Source: Vanilla planifolia (Eukaryota > Streptophyta > Magnoliopsida > Asparagales > Orchidaceae). From it: DNA of 64,000 bases. The notes below the pieces were generated by a model. It saw only the letters and a list, made by a program, of their open reading frames with translations. It did no database searches and was not told where the DNA came from. The stretch covers positions 28,501,912-28,565,911 of the forward strand of contig CM043865.1 in the NCBI GenBank assembly GCA_023846275.1. Reading direction: 5' to 3'. Shown here in pieces: positions 42,401 to 57,400 of this stretch; the stretch's first letter is position 1, and each line of letters starts with the position of its first letter. Position numbers and translations under genes: made by a program.

Positions 42401-45400
42401 TTGACCAATTGTTGGCTAGTAGTTATCCATTGTCAGTTGTCTTGATACTTATTGGAGTGCGATTCAGCAAGAAGGGGATGAATTATTAGGATAAAAATTT
42501 TGATTTTTTATTAAATATTTCAAAAGAATATTTTAAAGTAATTTTTAATAAGGTTCAACAAATATCTAAAGATTATTTTATATAATTTTTAAATTTGGTT
42601 TAAAACATATTGAGTTTTATTTTAATAATAAATTTTTATGAAAAATTTTGAAATATAAAAATCGACAAGAATTAAAATGTACACCAACGATTTTTAGGTA
42701 GTTTTGACTTAAAACAAGATCATGTCTACCACCGACAAAAATTAGGCAAAATCAAAAGACTTAATTAAGCATTTCTCCAAAAGATGGGTAGGCTAAACTT
42801 TCACAGTAACAAAACAAACGGGACATGTTACTACAACATTGCAACAAAATAAATTGCAATAGAAGAAAAACATTCTACGACATAAATTAAAATTATTAGA
42901 AACAAAATCATATGATAGATGAAATAATTAACGAGACATGAGTATTTTAATTAAATAAATTAAGAGTAGAGAAAATTGATTATTAAATTGATTTGAGAAG
43001 AAAACAAAATTACAGGAGTTTGACAACTGAAGAGTACAACAGAGTATAGAAGTAATGACGAGAGCAAACAGTTAATAAATTGAATGTTGTGGCTTGAAAT
43101 TTTGTTTAGATTACATAAAAATTTATCAATACATTTCCTTAAAATATTCTTTTATTTATAGGAATTTTCTAATGATTAAAAATACTTATTAAATATTACA
43201 AGTAGCTGTTATTATTCCATCTACTTTCATATTCTTAATTAAAAAAATATTTAATTAAAAATTCCAATGGCTTGAAATGATGGCTAAAAGAGTTGTTGCA
43301 CGGGAGCCGCTTGATCTGAATGACTTTGGACCATTCAATTGCGAAAACTACGTGATCGGATGGATGAGATTTGACTGGGTTTATTTAGAAATAAGATTCG
43401 ATCATGATCGTTAAATCTAATTTTGATCAGATAGGTAAATTTTGATCTTACGCTCGGAATAAACATAAACTATACAATCATAAAATGGTTCCATTGAACG
43501 GAGGATATAACCAGGCTTTATAAAAAGGTGGAGAAGGTTAGGCTTGTTCGATCGTGAAATTGTACGATCAAACGGTTCTAGATACTCCCACAATTCTGAA
43601 GCATGCCGTGTGAAAACAATGCTTTGTTTAGTCCCACATGGTAAATTTTTTATTTATATTTCTCCTTATAAGACATTTCCTGTGGTTTACAGGAAAGCTT
43701 TATTTTGGGGTTGGTTGCTCCTTGGTTTACTTGGGAAGTCACTACTCGTGCGGTCAACGATTCATTATACTTAATTTATAGAAGCGGGATTAATAACCCA
43801 ATCCGTGTTCTGAATTTGGTTCTTGACTCGTTCACTGTATTGATTGGGTTCAGGAATTAATGCCTTGACCTAATGCAATTTATTCTAACAAACCTGTTAA
43901 CAAGTTAGGTAAGTTTGGAAAATTTTTTACTACTGTGATATTGTTTTGCAACATGTTAATTAAGATTTTCAAAAATGGGATTAAGATAAAGTGATAATGA
44001 AGATAAGATATATCAAATATATTATAAAATCTAAGTATTTTTGTAAGATGATTTTTTTTAATTTAATTTGTATATCTTGTGATAAATATTTTAATTAATC
44101 TTAACGTTCTAATTAAAGTAAAATTGAAATACTTAAAATTAAATTCAAAATATATCTTTTGGTAGTTTGTCATTTCAATCAAGATGATCATCATGGAATG
44201 TCACATTTGTTCATCTTTTTCTTTAAGTTATCTCATGAATACGAGCATTAGTTATCTAAAATCTAAAAAATTACTTAAATAAATTAATTATAAATATTTA
44301 GAATTTGTTATAATAAAATAAATCATCATAATTAGGGATTAATAATATAGTATTTATCTTTGTCAACATTTATCCTTCAAATGTGGGAATTGCAATGAAA
44401 TGTTAAGAATGCCAAAAAGCTAGTTATTAGGCAACAAAAAGTATGATAATGAAAGAAACATATACTATTCTCTTTTTTCACAATTTTTCAACTTTGGGCA
44501 CATTAAGCTATATGACACATTTTTCACCTAAAAAAGTTTTGAATTATGGACTTGTGGAAGATATTTTAGACTTTTGGAGTTTTGAATTTTGTAAAATTCG
44601 GAGATCATCTAACACCACATCTATTAGCATGCACAAAGAAATGCAAAATGGAATATGGAGTGCCATGGTTTTATGTATTAGAGATAGTTTCTAACAAAGT
44701 TCAATTGAATAACATTTTTAACAAGATACATGGCTTCGTAAGCATCTCATTATGCTTATGAAACTAAAGAGTTGAAGATGGACATGTCAAATGATTGCAT
44801 TCGACTTGTCCCCAATGCCTATAATTCCTTCCATTATGATTTCAGTTTTTTTTTTCATCTTGTTTTGGTAGAGATGTGATGTGGGTCATCCTTAATAATG
44901 AGCACACAAAGGATGATGCAGTTCTACAACCTTGCATGACAGATTGAGTGGTGGTCTGAAAATCATGTTTAGGACAATGTGACAATTAGGACCATACTTG
45001 CTTTTGTGGCAAGAGATGGTAAAGTGTTGTAATGCAATCATTTGTAGTTCACTTGAATTAACACCAATGTTGTGATGATGCACAAACAATGAAGGTACTA
45101 TAGTACAACTCATTTTCTTCGTTCATGGCGCCTCATTCATTAAACTCACATGTAATTGAATTTGTTCATATTGATTTGATAATGACCTAGCATCTCTTGC
45201 ATAATCATGTCGGATACTCGAAAAGAATTTAAATATGCCTTTTGTTCCTAAGATGTTATGTTTGCCTTTGCTTCATGAATGAAGCAATTTAATGCTAATA
45301 TGCTACTTAAACGAAATCTTGAATAGGTAACCTATGTGTGGATATTTGAAACATTTACTAGAATTTGTAGTCATTGTGTCGTAATCCCCTTTTTGTCATG

Positions 45401-48400
45401 AAATAGTGTCCACTTGATAACATTTCAGTCTATTAGCCACTTCTATTTTCCCTTATGGACAATACACAAGTCTGTGTATTTTTTGAATGATTGGATATTG
45501 TCCATGTTTTCTAGTTAATATATTTGATTACACGTATCATCCACTAATTATATATATAAGAATCTAGGAACTTTCATGGGTTCTATTGGAGTTGGTGATA
45601 ATAATGGTGACATGCTACTAGTAGAAGCATTCCTTGGACCTCATATCAAACTTGTGTGCTTGTCATAGTTGATACATAAATAGTTTGGAAATGTTGTTGT
45701 GGACACTAATTGCTTAATCTTTAGAAGAAGAAATGCCATAGTCAATATTCTTGGACTTAAAAATAGCAATAGCCAAAGCAAAAACATTGTTGTTCTTGAT
45801 GCCAATTTAAGCAAGCAAAGTCCTATGATATTGAATAAGAAGAAATGTTCCATTAATGCTTAGGATTGGCCTACAATTGCTCCACCTTTTGATCAATGAT
45901 ACAAATGCCCAAAACAAAGTGTCTACATCTCTTATAATTAACTTAATCCTTACTATGAATTGCATGCTCTTCTGCTTCAGCTTGCTTAAGGAGAAACTCT
46001 CATTGTCTTAAGCACTCATTGTTTAGTAATTAGTGCTTGCTATTGCTTTGTTGTGATGCAGAAATTCTATATATGCCATCCGCACCATATTGCAAGGGGT
46101 ATAAAGTCTTACTTTGATGCGTTCTTTCTCACATTCACAAGCTTTGATTATTTGTGAGCTCATCCAACATTATTGCTTAAGGTGGTATGTCACATGTGGA
46201 TCAACTTGATTTGATCCAACAAAAAATATCCAAAATTATTAGTGGTGTCCATCCATCTTATAATTACATTTTAAACAATTGCAATAAGCATTAGGTAGAA
46301 ACACGATGATACTTGTTGTCCTTCAATAAACAAAATAAACTAGCAAATAAGTGCTTATATTTTTGTAGTAAAACAAAAGACGCAAATGTCAAGATTGCCA
46401 TAAAATATCAGAACCAACACCAAATTAAGAGGGCATTCCGAATATTGAGACCACTAACTAAACCACCTCAAAAATGCTAATGCAAACAAGGAGAGCAAGG
46501 GAATGAAGCAAAGTGAGAAATGGAGTGGGAAGGATTCTTGCAAGCACGTGAGGAACCATAAGCCACTTGATTTTAGACAGTACATTCATTGCTACTATGG
46601 GGGTCATTTTTCCAATGATTGCATTGTTTTTGTTGCGTAGCATGTGAGAGAGTAAAGTCTTTGGGCTATTGTGATGCAAGAGCATCTAATAGTTCTCTAA
46701 CAAATGCAATAGATTTGTTGGTTTCAAACCCAACCAATGCATTCATTGTTTGAACCTAGCCTCATTTAAGTCTTCTTCAGTTCAACTATAGTGACACTTA
46801 TACCTAGATGATGACAAGGTGCTATCTAGGATTTGATAGCTTCCTTTGGGGATTTTGAGTTCATTTTGGGTCAATATCATTTTCCTTTCACTTACCCCTA
46901 GATTGGTTGCAACACCTTCTTAGGCATCACAAAATTTCAAACAGCATCACATGCCTTACTTGAGGTTTCTAGGTTTATGATTGTGGGTGGTTTTTATGAT
47001 AGATTTTAGGTTCTCATGGTACTATGGCCATTTACTTTCATGTGGGTGGATCTTTATTTCTTATTCATGACTTGACATTATATTTCATGTGCTTATATTT
47101 TATCGTAATTTTCATTTAAAGTTTTAAATCCAAGTGGATGGATTTCAATGATGTAGAACAACATGTGTGCTTAGCAAACTCTATATCAATTGTGAAGGTG
47201 TAGTGTTATAATGGAGATTTTCATGGATAGTCGGGGGTGGATCTGGGATTGGTGGTAGAAAATCGTTGTGAGGCAGATGAAAATCGGAAGATAGAGATAG
47301 AAGGTGCAGATAATCTACTAGTTATGCTTTGAGTAGGATGAGTTGCATGCTCATACAATTACCAAATATGGCAATTGAAGATTTTCGTAGTTCAAACATT
47401 TCCCTCAAAGACAGTGTATACAATGCTAATAGTTAAAGTTCCATCACATGTTGATGGCTCATTTAGGTAATTGCAACTAAGGATGCCACATAATTCAAAC
47501 TCCAAATTTAAACTTATATTAAAGTAAATGGATTAGATAAAGATAAATCCTACTTATGTAAAATAAAATAATGAAAAACTAAGAATGTTAAAAGAATGTA
47601 AGTTAATAGTTTGAGATGTAATTTTTTTATGATGGTGTTGGATTCCATCCAAGGTTTGAACCACAAATTGTAGCTCATTGAGCTTAATTTCAAATGTTTT
47701 AAAAATTACTTAAAAAACTTGACATCATCTGAAGAGATACCATTAAAGTTATACAACCATGCAAATTTGCCAAAAATTTGATAAATGGCTTATGGATAGG
47801 ACACCTTGTATTGGATCATTTTGTTGTTTGATCTATCTAGCAAAAAACTAAACGAAGCGTCGCTTTTGGCTGCCATTGTTTGATCAAAGGGCTTGGATGT
47901 TCAATGGGTCAGAAGTGAAGAAAGGCAAATTGGGACTATCTCGGTTGCTATTTTTTGAGATTGATTATCTCAAAAGAAGTTATTAGCCATTTGATCTATG
48001 TAAAAATGGAACTTGAAGATCCAATTTTGTGGATCTACATGGATACAATGATGAAAATGAATGACTCATCGAGACTTGTGACTCAGTCCTCTGCTCTATG
48101 TAAAAACATTTCGCCATGTGCCAATCCAACATATTTTCTTGGATACATTGATGAAAATTAACTTGTCTTGTCCATGCTTGTGACTCATTGTTTGGAAAGC
48201 CAATTGCATCAGTGCCTGAGAGGATGGGTGCTTAAGCCTGAAAGAGAGATCTTTGCTAGCATCAAATTTTGGTTGTGCTAATTTTGGGTGACTTTCTTCT
48301 TAATTTTCTTAATTTATCCATTATTCTATTTTTCTATCTTTTGTGTTAAATACATTCCTAAAAACTATATTAAAAAACCTAAATTCCTAACATACTAAAT

Positions 48401-51400
48401 CATAAAATTCCCTAAAGCAGTTAGTCGATCTCCCAAAATTTCTCATCTTCCTTCTAGCTTTAAACCCTAAGAATCTCCTTCCCTTTATTAGCTACCCTTT
48501 ATTAGCTACCCTGTCTTGCTACCCATCCACATTTCACTAGTCCATTGCTTCACCCAAAGCTAATGCTACCTCCTGATGTCCTCAATTGCCTAACTTCTTA
48601 GTCCCCTATTGTGTGTGCACACTATAAAAGTGTAGCTAGAACCTCTACATCTCCATTTGAGGCTTGCTTCCTACCACCTTCCTTTACCACTCTTCTCTAT
48701 CTATATGTGAGCTCTCTTAGTTGTCCTGACCACTTTCTCAGGTTTTCTAACCTTAAACTCCCACCTCTTCTTTGTTGATTGCTCTCAACAACCACAATCA
48801 AGCTTTTTGCACTGATTTTCTCATTGAGCTACAACTGTTGGTGCAATCTTCCATTTATCCTTGCTGCTTCCATCTTCTTGGTTACCACTAGTGCCTCCTC
48901 TCTCCTCTTTGATCAGTTCTATGGCTGCAAAATTCCACTTTAGTATCAAGTTGTAATGCTCTTTATTTGCTTGTGATTAGCTTATGGTAATGAATAACTT
49001 CGTTTGATTGCTTGTCTTTATCCTAATCTCGCATATGTGTGATCTTACATTGAATTTATCATTTGCATGCATGACCTTAAATTGTTAGTGGCATAACTTT
49101 ACCATTGTTTGATTTGGATTTTCTGAAGTTTTTCATTGTTTGTGAATCTAAGTTTTTGAAAGTTTGTTAACTTGTTGGTTGTCCTACACTTCTATTTTTT
49201 TGTATTAATTGATTGTAAGATTTGTATGGCATTATCATTATCCTATATGTTAGATTGTTGTCTAATATGAGCTTAGATAAATTAAATTACAACATGCATG
49301 TGTATCTAATCACCTCACATTAGATGTTCCTCTAGGTTGTAATGTCTCGCAACATATTGTCATCCACATGGCTGGCAATTAACAAGAGAGTTCTTTTCAA
49401 CTCCTTGTTAATTTGGTTGACAAGGCATAATGGTATTATTGCTCTACAGATTGGCAAAGGTCTCTCTCATTTGAAATGTATTTCTTCTATGAAATAGCAG
49501 GGATACGTATGTGTGTGTTTGATACACACACAGACACATGCAGATACATATGCACACCCACATATATAAAACATTTAAATGTGTTACTTTTGACATCTTG
49601 CTTTTTATTAAGCATCTGAAGTATTTCATATATTTTTACTATAGGTGTCTTTTGATCTAGATAGTTTGTTTAAATGTTGTTGCAATTAATGAAAGGCTTT
49701 TTCATTCTACTTATGAGTAACTGAATCCATTTTCCCATGTTGATTTGTAGGTGGACATTTGCGCTAGTCCTCATATATTTTTTGGTATGCTTCTTTGCTC
49801 TTTTTTCTTAAGGATTTTGTATGACTATCCTTATTGGTGGTCAGTTGTAAATATTTTGTTTACTAATATGATTTACTAGATTTTTTCTTGCAGCTTGGTA
49901 CCATGGAATCTGCTCGTGGTTGCTGGATTTATTCAAGGCAATCTGTTATCACAAGGGAACAAGCCCTTTTACAAGGAAACCTTGAAAGGGGTCATGCTGC
50001 AACCTCATCTCATATGGGTGATAAGATAATGGATGATACTACACTATTAGGCAATTCTGATGGACAGGTCTATGAAAGGCTGCATGGTGAAAATGCAGGA
50101 TTTAGTGGCTATGTTATGCATATTGTATATCAGGTTGGTTATGATACATCTGCAAATTAATCTTTTTGCAGTAAAATGATTTTTAGCCTTGCTCTATCTT
50201 GTTTGTTTTGTTTTGGTGTCCATTTTATTCCATCAGCTGAGATATTTGCTTAAAATTTTTACTTTCGAGTTGTTTACTTGTTTTACACTTGAAACTTCTA
50301 GTGCCAAAAGGTTGTACAACATTCTAGACTTCACTGTTACAATTTATTGATCCATAAAATGACATGATTAATCCTAACTATATACTTGGCATTTACTTTT
50401 AAATATTAAAAAAACATTACACATTGTTGCTAGTCATATGCAAAAAATTATGGTCCTCTTTAGGCTACAACCTTATGCAGCACAACATTATAGCCTTCTT
50501 GGTGCCTTGGTTGCCTCATGTAAGCATAATTCACATAAGTAATACCACACATTATTAAATTACTTTTCTGTGAAGTGTGAAACAGCTTGCATATCTTTAG
50601 CTTAATTAATTTGTTTGATTCTTTATGAAAATGATGCAACACTAGGCTCCCCTCCAGACAATGATGATAATTGTTCTGCACTTCATTTTATATCAATTGT
50701 ATTTTTGGTGTTTTTTGTTGAATTTGTATCACTTTATTTTATTAGAATATGTCTAGATAGATAACCGATTGTTTTGGTTTGTTTTGAACATTTTTGGGTC
50801 ATCTAGGGTTATTTGAACCTTTTGAATGAATCCTATGCTGCACTAGGCAGTTAGATATATACACATCAATATTTGACGGTTGAACCTATGTGCTTTTCAA
50901 TGATTGTTGTTAATTGTCTTGTTCATAGATGCAGTCATTAGTTTTACAATGGCTAGTAATTATGATGGTTGTTGCTTATCTCTCCTAATGAGAACTATTA
51001 TTTTTACCTTGGGGGTTTGATATTATAATCTCATCAAGTGCGATATGGTTTTAGGCCTGTTGATGAACTTCGACAACTTTTTGGCATGGATTAGATCAAT
51101 CAATGGCTTTGGCCACCAAATCCTAGACTGGATTAGTAAATAAAGAGTTTCTTAATGAGTGGAACGAGAGATTGACAATCATTTATTGTGTGCTTGTAGT
51201 CCTTATAAAACGAGCAAAATCTTGGATTAATGTTGCTAATGGTGTTGGCCGACGGGGGGCTGCAAAACCCTTGCTCCTTCATGTTGGACAAAACTTTCAG
51301 CTTGGATTGAGTTAGCATTACAGTCTTTGTGTGCCTAGGGCATTATCTTGTGCCTTGGGACTACATTGGTAGAAAGTGAGAAGATGAGCATGGGTAGTTT

Positions 51401-54400
51401 TGTTGTCTACCATCGGGGTTTGGTTAAGATTGGCAATTGGGTTGTGCAGTTTTGGCATCATCTTTTGCATCAATGTACACTCAAGAAAGCTCCATTGTTT
51501 CGACCACGGACTATGGGGTATGCCAGGTTAGGTGATATTGAAGGGGCCTTGACATGGTCCTTTGTTGTGGGCTGTGTATGCCACTTAATGGTCGCAACGC
51601 CATATCTACACCATAAGATCATGATAATATATTTTTCAAAAATTTACCCTTGCCTTGCACCACATCCAAAAGCTCTTGTTGACGTTACTTCACTTATATA
51701 GTCATAGAATGGTTCGATTTCTATTTGTGAACTACTTCTAATAATCATCAAGTTAGTAGATTACCTTGATTATTCTGCTGTTGACTTTTTCTTATGATGT
51801 CGAATCCCCAATTGCATGATTAGCAAAAGATGGATGCAACAAATTCATGTTGGAGCTAATTGAAAGATGTAATCAATCTCATTGGTCTTAAAGCCCCACT
51901 AGTACCACGTGTTCCCTCTAGTGACAAGTCTTAAAGCCTACATTGAATTTTATTGAGTGGGACAACCAAGTCGAGCACCCTTGAACCCTATGATGTGGTT
52001 GTTTAGTTGATGGTGCCATCATAAGTTTTGAAGGCATGTGGTGTGTTGTTATTTGTAAGCTAGTCAACTCATAGCTCCTTGCATATAACGGGGGCCTATT
52101 GGTTGAGACACTCGGTAATAAGCATGGCCCTGACCTTCCAATCATGGTCGATGTGGCGGCAGCAAGGATAAGAGGAAGCTCCTGATAGTGGGAAGGGTGG
52201 GCTTTTGCAATGATCTAATTGGTTGACCCTTTGTGTATCACTATGATACTAATGAGGAAATATTTGGGAAAATAACTCTCCTCCACTCTGGCCAATGTGA
52301 CGATCACCGATTAGGGATTATGCTGTTGAATTGGTGTTGGCAGTACTTGAACAAGTAAGACGAAGTCAGGGAATGACTACTTTTGGCATTCGTAGATGCC
52401 TATATTATATGGCATTCTTGATATGGGCCAAGTAGATTATGTAACACATTAGGTCTTCTTTATGATGTACATTTCATGAACACGTGCACTATAAGGCTTA
52501 TTGAGCAATAGATCAATTATATGTTCATTCAATCATAAAACAATTTATGATTATGGAAGAATAAATGGGGGAGATAAATCGTACAGTGCCACTTGCATGC
52601 GTATTTGCTTGCAGTTGCTCGCTATACGCTTGATAGAGTGCATGGTACTACACGTAGAAGAACTCTGCATGCCTGATAAAGCATGCACAGGTAGAGACAT
52701 GCACGTGGGACCGCAGCGAGCGGGATCTCTGCATGTGCGCTATGGTTAAACCCACACACATCCACTGCGCTGTAGGTATGCCAATTGTGCCATGGGGAAT
52801 GCAGGCGCATGGCTAGGGCACAACCCATGCAACAGGAGAGTGCGCACAGTTCGTGCATGTGTAGCATCAAGTGTGCGGTTGGCCCTTGTAGTATAGAAAT
52901 TTTGCATTAGTAATTTTTTTAGTCAAACCTCATGGAACTTATGGAAAATAAAATAATATGTATTGTGTTAAAATAGTATATCCAAATCTCTATATAAGAG
53001 AAAAGAATTATGAATAAAGCAATTCGATTTTTTTGGAAAAGTTTCAACGTTTAGAAAAAATTGGTCTTTTTCACTCTCTTAATTTTTTTTGTTATTTTTA
53101 CACTTCATTCCGCTATTATAACTTTAAAACAAGATTTATTGTCGAGAGTTCAAAGTGAGATGCCTCATAGATAAATCATTTATCCTTACAATTGACCTAC
53201 AAGTTCTTCTTGACAATGAAGTTGACTTTTAATGGCATATCTCATGAGGTTGACTTCATCTCTTTCTCTCTCACTCGCTCTCTCTCTCTTTATATATATA
53301 TGCTAGTTATATGATGTAATTCTTAGTTGTTTTGGAATTGACGTTGGCTTTCCAACCAAGTTTTTTAGGTGCTTATTCCCAAGGACTCTATGAAATGAGA
53401 GAGTGCAAGTCTTTAAGAGGCGAGATGTCTTACTCAATATTTTGACAAAGAATGTCCATAGGAGGAGAAGTGAATTCCCAAGGGATACGAAACCCTATCC
53501 ATTATCTTGATTATCATCATCCTTAAAATTTTTTTACTATTGTTGTACCACTTCGACTACAACTCTTGCCAATCAAGGCTTGTTATCCTCATCCTTAATT
53601 TCTTGGATCTAAACCATTGCGTGTTGTATCAAATTGTATCTATATCTATTGTGATGCAGATTGATTCACAAAATGCGTGAACAATATTTATCGTGATTGA
53701 GGTCATTTTCAAGGACAAATATGGTCATAAAATATAATTCTAGGTTGATGATGTTCTCATAAAGTGTCGTAATTTGAATGAGCATTTTCAATAGGTTCAA
53801 AAAATCTTTAAATTTTAGAAAAGGTTTCATATGTAATTTAATGCTTAGAAGTATACTTTTTTGGGCATCATTTGATAAGTTTCTTAAATATTGCGTGTCA
53901 CATAAAGTTTATTCATATAGAATAAGATCAATTTTGGATTTGCCACCTCTAAGAAGCATAAAGGTTATTCATAAATTGACAAGTTATTTTATTTATCTTA
54001 GTTGGTTTGTTTTCAAGTTGGTAGCTAAGAATTTTCCCTTCAAGGCTCCAAGAAACAGACAAACTAGAGTGGGCTAAGGAATGTGATTAAGCATTTTAGC
54101 AACTCAAGAATACTTGGCAAATGCACCATTGCTTAAAAACCTAAAATCTAAAGAAGCTCTCTTATACCTAAAATCTAACGAAGCTCTCATATGAAGTAGT
54201 GTTACATTGGCACAAGATTGGAATTTTAAAACTCATTTATTTCACAAATTATGTTCTTTAAGATATAACAAGAAGAGATCTCGTGCTTGCAAAATTATCA
54301 TTAGATTGGTTGCAACCTTTCATGGCTACGACCTTACTTTTGAGCTCATAATATTCTATTTGTAACAGTCAACCTTAAGGTTTTGAGCACTTTTTAAGGT

Positions 54401-57400
54401 GTAAGGGTATTGAATATGATATCTAGTTCATATGCAAAGCTATTCTTTGAGCTATGACATTGTTAAGATTCATATTAAATGAATGATTACCCTAGGTTCT
54501 AAAATATCTCAAAGCTTTGGAAGCTTTTTATAGTTATAGCATTATGAGAAGGGCATGTTGGGATATTAATTATGTTGGAAAGTCCAACTATGGTAGCCTT
54601 ATGGCATGCTCTGCTTTTTGACTTTTGATAGCATATGAAGCCTTTCTCATAAAGGTAAGCTTTAGACAAGGACTAGGGTTACAAGTTTTCACATTTTAAG
54701 TGATTCTGAGCATATTTTTAGTGAATTTAAGACAATCGTTGATGCAAGCTATATGATACTCTAAAGGTGTGTTGAAATCTAGCCTAAGAACTATTGCAGA
54801 AGTTTGATTAAATTGAAATAATGCAGGTATCATAGGATTAGAACTATGAGACAAATTAGCTTATCTATAATGAATTTCAATCATTATTGGGTGTCAAGAT
54901 TTTGGAGCAATGCATCATAAATACATATGTTATTGGGTGGATTTTGATAGTTGCTAGAGAAACTTCTTGATAAGATTAAATTATTGATTATTTTAAGTAC
55001 AATATCTTACTATATAATCAATGAGATGCTCTTGGAATAAAATGAGCAAGTACTGGATGTGTTGATTAGTGATTAGTTTCATAGAAAATCATTCTTTGCC
55101 AATGCTAAATTGCTTAATGGTTATAAAAGTCCAAGAAGTTCTTCGATTTATTGATGCAGGAGAATGCAATAGTCACTTCAAAGTTCATAACCTAGTAGCC
55201 ATGCAGCTCATAGCCTAATGTTAAATCCATGATGTTGCTTTTTGACAACCTATATTGGTACTTAACCCTATCGAAAAGTTATGGCTATTTGTTGTATATG
55301 GTATAGATTTATTTGAATCATTTAAAATGGCCTCTTAATAGTGCAAATATTTGTTGGTAATTATGAATTACTTCATAAATTGTGTTGAGTTCAAGTCACT
55401 TGTAACCATAGAAAAGTTCTACAATAAAAAAGTTAATGTGATTAGATACTCTTTGTTAATACGACATACCTCTTGCTATCATAACAAATAATATGAAGTC
55501 ATTCAACAATAGGTTAGTCATTGCACTATGGTTTGTACGAGCAAAAGGAAGATGGGTTGACGGGTTACGAGGAGTCATTTAGGCCTACAAGATTACTAAG
55601 ATTAGGAATATGGGTGAAATCTAATTTGTTCTTGTTTATGATGTTGAGACAATGATATGCACATGATTATATAGCATGAACGTTAATTACCTCAAAATAT
55701 TCAAAGCTTGGAAATTGGAATGGAAGAAAATAAGTGTGAAGATTACTTGAGCTTGTTCTTTTGGAAAGTGTTTGGGAGATGACAACCATAGGTTAGGTCG
55801 AGAGAAAGTGGGGAGAACAAAGGGTATTATGACTAGCGTACAAATATAGGGGCCTTTACCACAACAATCTTAGTCTTCATTAGTTGCCCCAATGTTTTTA
55901 CATAATAGGTTAATTGTATCCTGGGTTCTTGAAGTCATAATAACTCATATAATCAATTTTATATGCCTAAACCCCATTCATCATTTGGAACAGGCTTCCC
56001 AACCAATACAATGATATGAGGAATCTTGGGGATGGAAAAGGTTGAACGACAATCAAAAAGAGGTCCATCATGACCTGATTGTTATTGGGGTATCATTTTT
56101 TGATAGATGCCTTCAAGCCATTGGTGCTAGACTTGCATCAAATAGCACATAATGCTAGCAGAAAATATTGGGTCTGTGTATCACTTTAGGTTGCTTAGAT
56201 TGTGCCTTAGAAAGCCCATGCCTGCAAATTTGGCTGTAAAAGTCTAATTTTAAAATCCTGGCATTAGGACTATGTCAGGTCGTTCAATTCTGGGAACATA
56301 GAACTGAAATTCGTTTCAATTCAAGTTTGTTCTGGTTTCATTTCAACCCAGTTTAATTCAATTATAAGTATAATAGTACATGTTGAGTAACATTTGCATA
56401 CAACTCTGATTATGTTGTAGTATATTCATTTATATTATTGTGCTTTTCAAGTTGTAGGTTTTACTTGATATATTCACTAAGATGAAAGTTGGCATCATAT
56501 AGATGGATGTCTTGTTTTTGAAGTTTTTTTTTAATAATATGCATGAGTTGCAATTTTGTATCTCTTGACTGGATTATTCATTCAATTATTCAAGTACAAT
56601 GTGAGAATATAACTGTACATCCTTTTGTCTACCCATCACCATTACACGCTGATGCCCTCTTTATTGAATTCAAGCTTCCCCTCCTTGATTAGCTATAATG
56701 GAAAACCTAATACCTGATAGGGCTCTAACTCTAGCAGTTGTTCTTAAGAAACTATTCCTTTGTTCTTGAAAACTGATGCTAACCTTTTATATCCAAGCAC
56801 TATCAGCTCAACCTTAAGGTCAAACTATGCTCTCATCTTTTTGGGTTATTAAAAGGATAGGGTCCTAGTTTCCAAATTGTGGTGTCATGGCTACTGAACT
56901 TAATGATAAATTAGCTACTTGTTTATCCCTCTATAATTCCTCTGTTAAGTGGGCCCTTTTTCCTTTCAATTCCAGGATGCTCAACTTTTTTTCTTCTTAG
57001 GCACTTGCAGCATCCATGGCCTTTAGCTTCAGCATCATCAACATGAGTTTTCATCCTACCAAGGTCGCCCAACAATGATTCGATGACCGTAGACTAGTTT
57101 CCTTGATTGCCTTGTTTGAAACCTCCTTTTTGCAACTTTGACTGTCCTAGCTTTTGTGCTTCTTGACTGTCCTTTTCTTTTCAACATGAACTTTATCTTT
57201 CGTTGTGGCTATTGTTTTCTTTGCTTGAATCATTTTGGCTCCCCACTGTTGGCCATTTTGTTGTTTGTAGTCTGTTTGGTTGTTTCCATAAGAATACGTT
57301 GCTTCCAAAATTTTGCATGGTAACAATATATTAGAAGCTAATGAACATATTAAATCTTGAAGAAGTAATAACTTTTAAGCTTTTAAGAATACCAACCTTG

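Larger units (their letters stand above)
39725..49750 (+). other. Intron 1 of the membrane protein gene, 10.0 kb
   Basis: The intron is bounded by GTATGG at 39725 and TAG at 49748-49750. It contains AT-rich DNA and many short ORFs without family resemblance. Several patches of balanced composition (about 40.2-42.3 kb, 44.4-48.2 kb) look like aged transposable-element DNA, but I could not assign any domain. A TATA-containing, pyrimidine-rich segment near 48.6-48.9 kb is described separately. Confidence 0.7.

Noticed and set aside
42304-42489. Possible BED-type zinc finger ('FCKHCNEVLG') of an hAT transposon in a frame next to a 61-aa ORF
   Set aside because: Only one Cys pair is visible, the His half is missing and no transposase follows; too weak to call.
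43544-43774. 76-aa plus-strand ORF in a balanced-composition patch of intron 1
   Set aside because: There is no family resemblance and no fitting splice phase with the surrounding exons; it is probably repeat DNA.
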